This document shows, in pieces, positions 43,574-49,975 of a stretch of DNA of 49,975 nucleotides. Numbering within the stretch: the first letter of the stretch is position 1; every line of letters begins with the position of its first letter. The notes below the pieces were generated by a model. That model did no database searches. It was not told the DNA's origin and worked only from the letters and a program-made list of their open reading frames with translations. This stretch comes from an uncultured Eubacterium sp. (lineage in GTDB: Bacteria > Bacillota > Clostridia > Lachnospirales > Lachnospiraceae), in NCBI GenBank assembly GCA_947384955.1, contig CANDJC010000019.1:1-49975 (forward strand), written 5' to 3'. The translations under genes and the position numbers were made by a program.

Positions 43574-44247
43574 AGTAAATCCTTTCCTGAACAGAGTTTT
43601 TCCCGCGCCGTTTTGCTGCTGACTGTAATTCCGTCGCCTGTCGGAAAAACTGCCGTCACCAGCTGCTCGTGATGCGTCAGCGCATACAGATATTCCCGCA
43701 TGCGCCGGTGGATGGTCCGGTTGCGCCTGATTACCGCATAATGCGACTCAATAATATCCCCGTCCTGCAGAATATTATCCGAAATCAGCAGCCCGTCCTG
43801 TTCCAGCAGACGAAACACCTGGGGCAGAAAATGAATATACTGCCCCTTCGCGGCGTCCATAAATATCATGTCATACGGCCCGCTCAGCTCTTTTAATACC
43901 TGGCCGGCGTCTCCTTCTATCAGCTCAATGCTCTCTTCCATCCCGGCGCGCTTAAAATTACTGTGTGCAAGCGCGATTCTCGGTTTGTAATTTTCTATTG
44001 TCGTAATCTTACATTCTGCCGGATTGTACGTTTTCATTAAAATCGAGGAAAAGCCTACTGCCGTACCGACTTCCAGAATGCGCGCCGGTTTTTTCATCGC
44101 CAAAAACAGCTTCAGGCAGTTCTGCGTTTCTTTTCGTATCACCGGTACATCCGTCTTTACCGCCTGGGCTTCGATTTCATCTAACAGCTTTGTATTTCCG
44201 CAGTCCAGCGAATTGATATAAGTTACGAATCTTTCATCAACAATCAT
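43570..44247 (-). CDS. trmR: O-methyltransferase, TrmR/YrrM-like
   Basis: From the start at 44247 (MIVDERFVTYI) the protein has 225 aa. This start overlaps the previous gene by 4 bp and follows CAGGAAAA; the longer open frame to 44397 reads through coding sequence of that gene. It is a class I SAM-dependent methyltransferase of the catechol-O-methyltransferase-like group, with LEVGTAVGFSSILM for SAM, TTIENY, and DMIFMDAAKGQY. The Bacillus homologue YrrM/TrmR methylates 5-hydroxyuridine 34 of tRNA, and the U32 gene next to it fits that pathway. Confidence 0.88.
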   Translation of the reverse strand: MIVDERFVTYINSLDCGNTKLLDEIEAQAVKTDVPVIRKETQNCLKLFLAMKKPARILEVGTAVGFSSILMKTYNPAECKITTIENYKPRIALAHSNFKRAGMEESIELIEGDAGQVLKELSGPYDMIFMDAAKGQYIHFLPQVFRLLEQDGLLISDNILQDGDIIESHYAVIRRNRTIHRRMREYLYALTHHEQLVTAVFPTGDGITVSSKTAREKLCSGKDLL

Positions 44248-44639
44248 TCTTTTTCCTGTTCCGATTCCGCGGTATCGTCTTCTTTGCTCATAATCTGCAT
44301 CATTTCCTTCGCCGTCATCGATGTATTCAGCGTATAACGGCCGGGTTCGATGCTTTTGCTGTATTCTGACAGCTTCAGCTGAATGACAAACAGCCATTTA
44401 TCACGAATCAGACCTTTTTCTTCCAAAAGCTCTCCGATATCCGATGCATCCATGGAGCTTTTTATCTGCACCAGCCTGTCCCTGCCATCCCCGGAGGTAA
44501 CCGCAGATTCTGTAAAAATACGGTATCCATAATCATAAGACCGCAGTCCGAGCTGATACAGTCCGTATACGATTACAAGAAATACCAGAACATGAAAACT
44601 GATGCTGACAAGCCTCATTACAATTTTGCTAACGCTCAT
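44244..44639 (-). CDS. Short MltG/YceG-related membrane protein
   Basis: The 131-aa protein has one N-terminal membrane helix (about residues 7-28). A small extracytoplasmic domain resembles the LysM-like N-terminal part of MltG (SSMDASDIGELLEEKGLI, then PGRYTLNTSMTAKEMMQ). The catalytic YceG domain is absent, so it cannot be a normal lytic transglycosylase. In Bacillus the mltG gene lies beside yrrM, so this is a reduced version at the conserved place. It overlaps trmR by 4 bp and starts behind AAAGGGGC. Confidence 0.8.
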   Translation of the reverse strand: MSVSKIVMRLVSISFHVLVFLVIVYGLYQLGLRSYDYGYRIFTESAVTSGDGRDRLVQIKSSMDASDIGELLEEKGLIRDKWLFVIQLKLSEYSKSIEPGRYTLNTSMTAKEMMQIMSKEDDTAESEQEKE

Positions 44640-44690
44640 AACCAGACGCCCCTTTTTATCCTGACGGTTCAGCCTTTGGCTCTGCCGGCT

Positions 44691-45158
44691 TTACTGGCCG
44701 GCATCAAATCCCAGGTCAAAGTCAATATTTAACACGAGTTCCCAGTTAATCTTCTGAAACAGCCTGCAGATTCCAAGCTCTGCATCCAGATACTCATTGA
44801 CCAGCGGATTTTTGCGAAACTGCGCGCCTTCCCGCTCCAGCTCATCCACCTGGTCAAACAGGGCGTGTTCATCCGCAAAATTCTGTGTCTGATAGTTTTT
44901 CTTTCGAAATGCGTGAATATCTGCTTCTAACTGCGGAAGCTCATGCACCTTCGCCCGGATATGCTGATAACGCCGGTATTCCGGACTCTCCCAGACTGCC
45001 TGTATCAGATTCTGCAGCGCCAGCTCCACTCCCGGGCCGTTTTCTTCCTGCGTGCCTGCCTGCATCTGCGCGCTGTCAGACAGATATTCCGCTGCCTGTG
45101 TCTGCCAGCTGTGGTTCATCTGATTTAGCTCCATTTGATTTAGCTCCATTTGATTCAT
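44691..45158 (-). CDS. YlbF/YmcA-family regulator-like protein
   Basis: The 155-aa protein has a helical C-terminal part of the YlbF/YmcA type (ESPEYRRYQHIRAKVHELPQLEADIHAFRKKN), a family that acts with RNase Y in Bacillus on mRNA turnover, competence and biofilm. It lies 18 bp after the RNase J gene, which suits such a role. The N-terminus is repetitive (MNQMELNQMELNQMNH): in-frame ATG codons occur at 45158, 45149, 45134 and 45119. Two of these (45134 and 45119) have their own GGAG 9 nt upstream, made by a 15-bp tandem repeat. The true start is uncertain. Confidence 0.78.
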   Translation of the reverse strand: MNQMELNQMELNQMNHSWQTQAAEYLSDSAQMQAGTQEENGPGVELALQNLIQAVWESPEYRRYQHIRAKVHELPQLEADIHAFRKKNYQTQNFADEHALFDQVDELEREGAQFRKNPLVNEYLDAELGICRLFQKINWELVLNIDFDLGFDAGQ

Positions 45159-45176
45159 AGCTTATCTGTACGCTCC

Positions 45177-46832
45177 TTATACTTCCATAATAATCGGAAT
45201 AATCATCGGCCTGCGTTTCATCTCTTTCCATACAAAATCGCCCAGGGCATCTTTAATTTCCGTCTTAATTCTGCCCCAGTCTGTAATGTGCCTGTTCATG
45301 CAGCCGTCCATCGCGGCATTTAACACATGCCTTGCCTCGTCCATCAGGCTCTCAGAGCCTCTGACATATACAAACCCGCGGGATACAATATCCGGTCCTG
45401 CTACCACCATGCCGGAACCGCTTTCCAGCGTCAGCACTACGATGATAATCCCTTCTTCTGCCAGATGCTGCCTGTCGCGGAGCACAATATTCCCCACGTC
45501 TCCGACGCCAAGGCCGTCCACCATGACATCGCCCGCATGAACCCTTCCGGTTACTTTTGCGCTGCTCTCGTCCAGCTCCAGCACATCCCCGGAGGAAAGA
45601 ATGAAAATATTCTCTTTTGAAACGCCCAGTTCTTCTGCAAGCTTCGCCTGCGCTTTTAAATGCTTATATTCCCCGTGCACAGGGATTGCATATTTTGGAT
45701 GAACCAGCGAATAAATCAGCTTGATATCTTCCGCACATGCATGCCCCGATACATGCACATCCTGAAAGATGACCTCAGCCCCTTTCATCGACAGTTCGTT
45801 AATAATTTTCGTAACCGCTTTTTCATTGCCTGGAATCGGACTCGAGCTTAAAACAATCAAATCGTTCGGCTTAATCGACACTTTGCGGTGCATGCCGCTC
45901 GCCATGCGGGATAATGCCGCCATCGATTCTCCCTGGCTGCCTGTCGTAATCAGAACCGTAAGCTCGTCCGGATAATCCTTCAGCTGCTCGATATCAATCA
46001 GCGTATGCTCTGGAATATTAATATACCCAAGCTCTGTCGCCGTGCTGATGATATTGACCATGCTGCGGCCTTCGATGACCACTTTTCTGCCGTGGTTATA
46101 CGCACAGTTAATAATCTGCTGCACCCTGTCCACATTTGAGGCAAACGTCGACACAATAATCCGGTTGTGCTTATGGTCCATAAAGATAGAGTCTAATACT
46201 TTACCGACGGTTTTTTCCGACATCGTAAAGCCGGCGCGTTCCGCGTTCGTACTGTCACACATCAGCGCAAGCACGCCTTTTTTTCCGATTTCTCCGAGGC
46301 GCTGAAGGTCAATGGCATCGCCGAATACCGGGGTATAATCCACCTTGAAATCTCCGGTGTGTATCACGACTCCTGCCGGAGAATAAATTGCAAGAGCTGC
46401 CGCGTCCTGAATGCTGTGGTTCGTCTTGATAAATTCCACGCGGAAACATCCAAGGTTGATATGCTGCCCGTATTTGACTACTTTGCGCTTGACCGTGCGC
46501 ATCAGGTCATGCTCCCGAAGCTTATGCTCGATAATTCCTACGGTTAATTTGGTTGCATAGACCGGCACATTGATTTCCTTGAGCACGTAAGGAATCGCGC
46601 CGATATGGTCCTCATGTCCGTGAGTAATAAAAAATCCCTTTACTTTTTCTATATTTTCTTTTAAATAGGTAATGTCAGGGATTACAAGATCGATTCCCAG
46701 CATGTCGTCCTCTGGGAATGACAGTCCGCAATCCACAACAATAATACTGTCCTCATATTCAAAGGCAGTAATGTTCATTCCAATCTGTTCTAATCCGCCC
46801 AATGGAATGATCTTTAATTTTGAATCCGCCAC
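45177..46832 (-). CDS. rnj: Ribonuclease J
   Basis: The 551-aa metallo-beta-lactamase/beta-CASP ribonuclease has both endonuclease and 5'-3' exonuclease activity in Firmicutes and shapes mRNA and rRNA ends. The zinc motif HGHEDHIG lies at 71-78 and further ligands lie in VIHTGDFKVD. The beta-CASP motif VHVSGHACAEDIKL and a C-terminal domain are present. The start codon is GTG at 46832 behind AAGGAGA. It lies between DUF1292 and the ylbF-like gene. Confidence 0.95.
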   Translation of the reverse strand: MADSKLKIIPLGGLEQIGMNITAFEYEDSIIVVDCGLSFPEDDMLGIDLVIPDITYLKENIEKVKGFFITHGHEDHIGAIPYVLKEINVPVYATKLTVGIIEHKLREHDLMRTVKRKVVKYGQHINLGCFRVEFIKTNHSIQDAAALAIYSPAGVVIHTGDFKVDYTPVFGDAIDLQRLGEIGKKGVLALMCDSTNAERAGFTMSEKTVGKVLDSIFMDHKHNRIIVSTFASNVDRVQQIINCAYNHGRKVVIEGRSMVNIISTATELGYINIPEHTLIDIEQLKDYPDELTVLITTGSQGESMAALSRMASGMHRKVSIKPNDLIVLSSSPIPGNEKAVTKIINELSMKGAEVIFQDVHVSGHACAEDIKLIYSLVHPKYAIPVHGEYKHLKAQAKLAEELGVSKENIFILSSGDVLELDESSAKVTGRVHAGDVMVDGLGVGDVGNIVLRDRQHLAEEGIIIVVLTLESGSGMVVAGPDIVSRGFVYVRGSESLMDEARHVLNAAMDGCMNRHITDWGRIKTEIKDALGDFVWKEMKRRPMIIPIIMEV

Positions 46833-46846
46833 CTGTTATTCTCCTT

Positions 46847-47173
46847 TTAAATCTGTATATTCAAGTCGTCGCTCACTAATTCCGCAAATACTTTTCCCAC
46901 TGCTTCCATCTCGGTTTCATCTTCGACCAGCTCTAATTCCATCATCAGCTCGTCATTTTCATCTCTCTGCTCCGCAATCACTTTAAAAATATATCCGTCT
47001 GCGTCCTGATTCAGATCCTGAGTCGCCAGAAGATATTCTGTACCGTTTACTCTTGTCCGCTCTAATACGAAAAATTCTGCAAATCCGTCCTGTTCTTCAT
47101 CATAAAACGATATTTTCTCGTATTTCGGCTCTCCCTGTGTCATCTGCTCGACTTCACGTAACATATCATCCAT
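46847..47173 (-). CDS. DUF1292-family protein (YrzB-like)
   Basis: The 108-aa acidic protein has the DUF1292 pattern, with FYDEEQDGFAEFFVLERT, then YLLATQDLNQDADGYIFKV. The function is unknown. In Firmicutes it is encoded with ruvX and ireB, as here. It follows ruvX by about 70 bp. An alternative start at ATG codon 4 (MLREVEQM) is close by. Confidence 0.88.
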   Translation of the reverse strand: MDDMLREVEQMTQGEPKYEKISFYDEEQDGFAEFFVLERTRVNGTEYLLATQDLNQDADGYIFKVIAEQRDENDELMMELELVEDETEMEAVGKVFAELVSDDLNIQI

Positions 47174-47244
47174 TTTATTTCATTTCCTTTCTTTCCTGTC
47201 AATGTGTTTCATTTTCTGCAGCAGTTATGGGCCTGCTGATATTT

Positions 47245-47688
47245 TTAATTTTGTACTGCTTTGGACGGCTGATGCAGACTGTCCAGGTATCCCTGCAGAA
47301 TCAGGACAGCGGCAATCTTGTCCACATATTCTTTCCGGTTCTCCCGGCGGATACCGCTTTCCATCATAATCCTGCCCGCGGCTGCTGTCGTAAGCCGCTC
47401 GTCCCATAAAATCACTTCCAGGCCGGTTCTTTTTTCTAACATCTGACAAAATTCCTGTGTCTTTAGGCAGCGCTCTCCCTGCGTATTATTCATATTTTTC
47501 GGATAACCCAGCACAATTTTAGATACCTCATATTCTTTAATCAGCTCTTCAATCCGCGCTAACGTCTGCCGCAGCTTAGAGGGCGACTTACGCCAGATAG
47601 TTTCCACGCCCTGCGCTGTCAAAAGCAGCGGGTCGCTTACCGCAGCGCCGACTGTTTTTGACCCGTAATCAAGACCTAAGATACGCAT
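47245..47688 (-). CDS. ruvX: YqgF/RuvX-type Holliday junction resolvase-like nuclease
   Basis: The 147-aa protein has the RNase H-like fold of YqgF, with the catalytic Asp in [14 protein letters not shown], the LGYPKNMN motif and LWDERLTT. Family members process pre-16S rRNA ends and have been proposed as Holliday junction resolvases. The start follows GGGAGGT. It lies 17 bp after ireB, the conserved order. Confidence 0.93.
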   Translation of the reverse strand: MRILGLDYGSKTVGAAVSDPLLLTAQGVETIWRKSPSKLRQTLARIEELIKEYEVSKIVLGYPKNMNNTQGERCLKTQEFCQMLEKRTGLEVILWDERLTTAAAGRIMMESGIRRENRKEYVDKIAAVLILQGYLDSLHQPSKAVQN

Positions 47689-47705
47689 ATGCCTGATACC
47701 TCCCG

Positions 47706-47966
47706 CTACTGGAAATTTTCCCTGATATATTCTTTCAGGATTTCTTCTACCAGTTCATCACGCTCCACTTTCATGATCAGGCTTCTGGCATTGTTGTGGC
47801 TTGTAATATAAGTCGGGTCCCCGGACATAATATACCCTACAATCTGATTCAAAGGATTGTAGCCTTTTTCACTCAAAGACCGGTATACATGCCCGAGTAC
47901 GTCCTTTACCTGAATTTCCGGTTCCTTTTCCACTCTGAAAAACTGTGTATTACTTTTATCCTGCAT
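47706..47966 (-). CDS. ireB: IreB-family regulatory phosphoprotein
   Basis: The 86-aa protein matches IreB (YrzL, DUF965): the N-terminal [11 protein letters not shown] and a helical core [36 protein letters not shown]-type region are nearly family-typical. In Enterococcus, IreB is phosphorylated by the PASTA kinase IreK and affects cephalosporin resistance. Threonines near the N-terminus could serve here. The order mtaB-ireB-ruvX-DUF1292 supports the call. Confidence 0.94.
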   Translation of the reverse strand: MQDKSNTQFFRVEKEPEIQVKDVLGHVYRSLSEKGYNPLNQIVGYIMSGDPTYITSHNNARSLIMKVERDELVEEILKEYIRENFQ

Positions 47967-48042
47967 ACTTCACGACCTCATTCCTGCTTCTTTTGTCTGC
48001 TTCATCCAAAGCATTACTATCTATATTTTAATATACTCAGCG

Positions 48043-49446
48043 TTAAAATTCAACCATAAGATATATATCACCTGTCAAATGTCCGGTAATTTTTCCCCGG
48101 ATGAAGGTATTGGCTCTGTTTTTTCCGGTTTCTGCGGCTATTTTTACATATTCTTTTGTATATCCGCTCATATACTCTTTTCCGTTATACACAAACGGTT
48201 CTTCCAAAAGAGCCTCCGCTGTCCTGCCTGTAAAGCCTTCCCGGTAACGGGCTGACATCTGTTCTTCGAGCAAAAGAAGCTGCGCGCTGCGTGCCGCCTT
48301 TACCGCTTCTGTAATCTGACCGTCCATGGCGGCCGCTTTTGTGCCCTGCCTTTTTGAATACTTGAAAATATGCATTTCATAAAACTGTATCTTTTCTAAA
48401 AACTGCCTGGTTGTTTGAAACTCTTCTTCTGTTTCTCCCGGAAAGCCCGTAATCACATCGGTCGTAACCGCCGGATTATCAAACAGCTTTCGCAGAATCT
48501 CACAGCGCATGGCATATTCCGCCGTCGTATACCTGCGGTTCATGCGCTTTAATACGCTGTCGCAGCCGCTCTGCAGGGAAAGATGAAAATGCGGGCAGAT
48601 TTTATCCATTCCGGCAAGCTGCGCCGCAAATGCTTCCGTAATAATGCCAGGCTCTAAAGAACCGAGCCGGATGCGCCGGATTCCTTCGATTTGCTGAATC
48701 TGTCCGAGCAGACGCAGCAGTCCTTCTCCCTGGGCAAATCCAAAATCCGTTCCATAAGAGCTTATATGAATCCCCGTCAGCACCGTCTCCCTGCAGCCTT
48801 TTTTTGCAAGGATTTTAATTTCATTTAAAATATCCTCCGCCTTTCTGCTGCGCACACGGCCTCTGGTATAAGGAATGATGCAGTAGCTGCAGAACTGGCT
48901 GCAGCCGTCCTGGATTTTAATAAACGCCCGCGTATGCTCCGCTGTCTGCGTTATTTTCAGACATTCGTACTGTTTTTTCCCGTCATTGATATCTTCCCAG
49001 GCTGTTACTGCGTGACGGCCTTGTGACGAGTCTGTATTTCTGCCTTCTTCTTCGTACTGCGCATATTTACCGGCTTCTTTTTCGTATTCCTGGAGCATGG
49101 AAATCAGATGCTTCTTTTTATTATTGCCAAGAATGATATCGGCAATTCCTTCTGTCTGCATCTGAGGCCCCTGTGCCTGGACATAACAGCCGGCCGCAAC
49201 TATTACGGCATCCGGATTCAGCCTTTTCGCGCGGTGCAGCATCTGTCTGGATTTTCGGTCTGCAATGTTTGTGACGGAACAGGTGTTAATGACATACACG
49301 TCTGCTTTTTCCTGAAACGGCACTATCTGATATCCGGCTTCTTCTAACATCTGCTGCATAGCCTGCGTTTCGTAGGCATTGACTTTACAGCCTAAATTGT
49401 GGAGTGCTGCTCTTTTCATATTTTTTATACTCTTTTCTTTTTCCAT
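48043..49446 (-). CDS. mtaB: tRNA t6A37 methylthiotransferase MtaB
   Basis: This radical-SAM enzyme adds a methylthio group to N6-threonylcarbamoyladenosine at tRNA position 37. The N-terminal UPF0004 domain has cysteines in LGCKVN, NTCSVTN and AAGCYVQ for one iron-sulfur cluster. The radical SAM motif CSQFCSYC holds the other, and a C-terminal TRAM-like domain is present. The frame from 49446 gives 467 aa. A start at 49419 (MKRAALHNLGCK) matches the family N-terminus and has a weak AAAGAG site, so the first 9 residues are uncertain. It heads the long minus-strand run. Confidence 0.93.
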   Translation of the reverse strand: MEKEKSIKNMKRAALHNLGCKVNAYETQAMQQMLEEAGYQIVPFQEKADVYVINTCSVTNIADRKSRQMLHRAKRLNPDAVIVAAGCYVQAQGPQMQTEGIADIILGNNKKKHLISMLQEYEKEAGKYAQYEEEGRNTDSSQGRHAVTAWEDINDGKKQYECLKITQTAEHTRAFIKIQDGCSQFCSYCIIPYTRGRVRSRKAEDILNEIKILAKKGCRETVLTGIHISSYGTDFGFAQGEGLLRLLGQIQQIEGIRRIRLGSLEPGIITEAFAAQLAGMDKICPHFHLSLQSGCDSVLKRMNRRYTTAEYAMRCEILRKLFDNPAVTTDVITGFPGETEEEFQTTRQFLEKIQFYEMHIFKYSKRQGTKAAAMDGQITEAVKAARSAQLLLLEEQMSARYREGFTGRTAEALLEEPFVYNGKEYMSGYTKEYVKIAAETGKNRANTFIRGKITGHLTGDIYLMVEF

Positions 49447-49537
49447 ATATTGACTTTTTCAAATAAAAACGTTACTATAAAATGCGAAGATGTATTTTTC
49501 GAATGATCTGAACACCATCATCAAGGAGGTTATATGA

Positions 49538-49771
49538 ATGAAAACAGTACAGATTTCTTTAAATTCTATCGATAAGGTAAAATCATTTGTGAATGCGATT
49601 ACTCAGTTTGATTATGACTTTGATCTGATTTCCGGCAGATATGTGATTGATGCAAAATCTATCATGGGTATCTTCAGCCTGGATTTGTCTAAGCCGATTG
49701 ACCTGGCTATCCATGCGGAAGAGGAAATGGATGCTATTTTGGAGGTTATTAAACCTTACCTGGCTGAGTAA
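49538..49771 (+). CDS. HPr-like protein lacking the active histidine
   Basis: The 77-aa protein has the HPr fold signature around the regulatory serine (DAKSIMGIFSLDL, S41), as in PTS phosphocarrier HPr. The N-terminal region where HPr carries its phosphorylated histidine (usually HARPA) reads NSIDKVKSFVN and has no histidine. It therefore cannot pass phosphate like HPr and may be a regulatory relative, perhaps Crh-like. The start at 49538 follows AAGGAGG; an overlapping out-of-frame ATG lies 4 nt earlier. It diverges from mtaB and ends before a strong terminator. Confidence 0.85.
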   Translation: MKTVQISLNSIDKVKSFVNAITQFDYDFDLISGRYVIDAKSIMGIFSLDLSKPIDLAIHAEEEMDAILEVIKPYLAE

Positions 49772-49821
49772 AGGGCTGCTTGCGGCTCTGAGTAAAGGGC
49801 TGCTGTATGCGGCTGTGTGGA

Positions 49822-49857
49822 AGTTCCGGCGCGAGTGCTGTGCCGGGGCTTTTTTTA
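49822..49857 (+). terminator. Terminator of the HPr-like gene
   Basis: AGTTCCGGC (49822-49830) pairs with GCCGGGGCT (49842-49850) and is followed by TTTTTTTATT. It is a classic stem and U-run about 50 bp after the stop codon. Confidence 0.85.
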
Positions 49858-49859
49858 TT

Positions 49860-49975
49860 GTGCGGGAGCGCTTCTGGGCTGGCGCTTTTTTATTGTGCGG
49901 GAGTGCTTCTGGGCTGGCGCTTTTTTATTGTGCGGGAGCGCTTCTGGGCTGGCGCTTTTTTATTGTGCGGGAGTG
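49860..49975 (+). repeat. Tandem 35-bp terminator-like repeats
   Basis: Units begin at 49860, 49895, 49930 and 49965 (GTGCGGGAG...), exactly 35 bp apart; the last is cut by the window end. Each full unit carries a short stem (AGCGC or AGTGC with GCGCT) followed by TTTTTTATT. The middle unit has G-T in place of G-C pairing. No CRISPR-like spacers exist, since the units are contiguous. Confidence 0.9.

Noticed and set aside
49860-49975. Possible CRISPR array
   Set aside because: The 35-bp units are directly contiguous with no variable spacers, and no cas gene is in the window.
1-49975. tRNA, rRNA, insertion sequences and prophage genes
   Set aside because: I looked for tRNA-like cloverleaf ends, transposase or integrase motifs and phage genes and saw none.

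Overview
The window looks like the chromosome of a Gram-positive gut Clostridium, most likely a Lachnospiraceae member. The evidence is strong AGGAGG-type ribosome binding sites, TTGACA/TATAAT promoters, lipobox lipoproteins, a sigH-type sigma factor behind rlmB and Mini-RNase III, ireB-ruvX-DUF1292, and gap-pgk-tpiA in one operon. This is inference from gene content; no rRNA or tRNA gene is present to confirm it.

Layout. 1-5110: a BceAB/MacB-like ABC exporter (minus) and a divergent CPBP-family protease, flanked on both sides by copies of a hairpin repeat. 5111-5940: non-coding, with a second, oppositely oriented hairpin. 6006-7865: an EF-hand-like protein and a ferritin-like diiron protein. 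8010-11099 (minus): tpiA, pgk, gap. 11260-15264: a small gene and an accessory module (M56/BlaR1-like protease, BlaI-like repressor, lipoprotein, and an apparently damaged small gene). This module sits between two ~120-bp direct copies of the promoter-leader of the next gene, a PHP histidinol phosphatase (15680-16492). 16603-22784 (minus): ispF, cysS, mrnC, rlmB, sigH and an aspartate-type aminotransferase. 22892-25930: a chemoreceptor with a lone sugar-binding lipoprotein. 26182-26701: a DUF4160-type gene pair. 27145-30493: DUF969, DUF979, an M29-like protein and pcp, facing a LysR gene. 31592-32978: an overlapping upstream ORF and a MATE transporter. 33131-34513: pyrBI. 34514-35557: a second hairpin pair. 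35558-41059 (minus): a hybrid histidine kinase, a solute-binding lipoprotein and malQ. 41265-49446 (minus): a long housekeeping run (mtaB, ireB, ruvX, DUF1292, rnj, ylbF-like, mltG-like, trmR-like, U32, lactonase) devoted largely to RNA processing and tRNA modification. 49538 to the end: an HPr-like protein without the usual histidine, then a terminator and a tandem array of 35-bp terminator-like repeats.

The most unusual content is non-coding. Four complete elements of 239-283 bp, one edge fragment and one relic share a design: a perfect 30-35 bp terminal stem starting GCCGG, an inner stem and a branched core. The stem sequence differs from copy to copy, yet each copy stays perfectly self-complementary. 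The complete copies occur as head-to-head pairs around an AT-rich spacer, always at gene 3' ends. I do not recognise this family.
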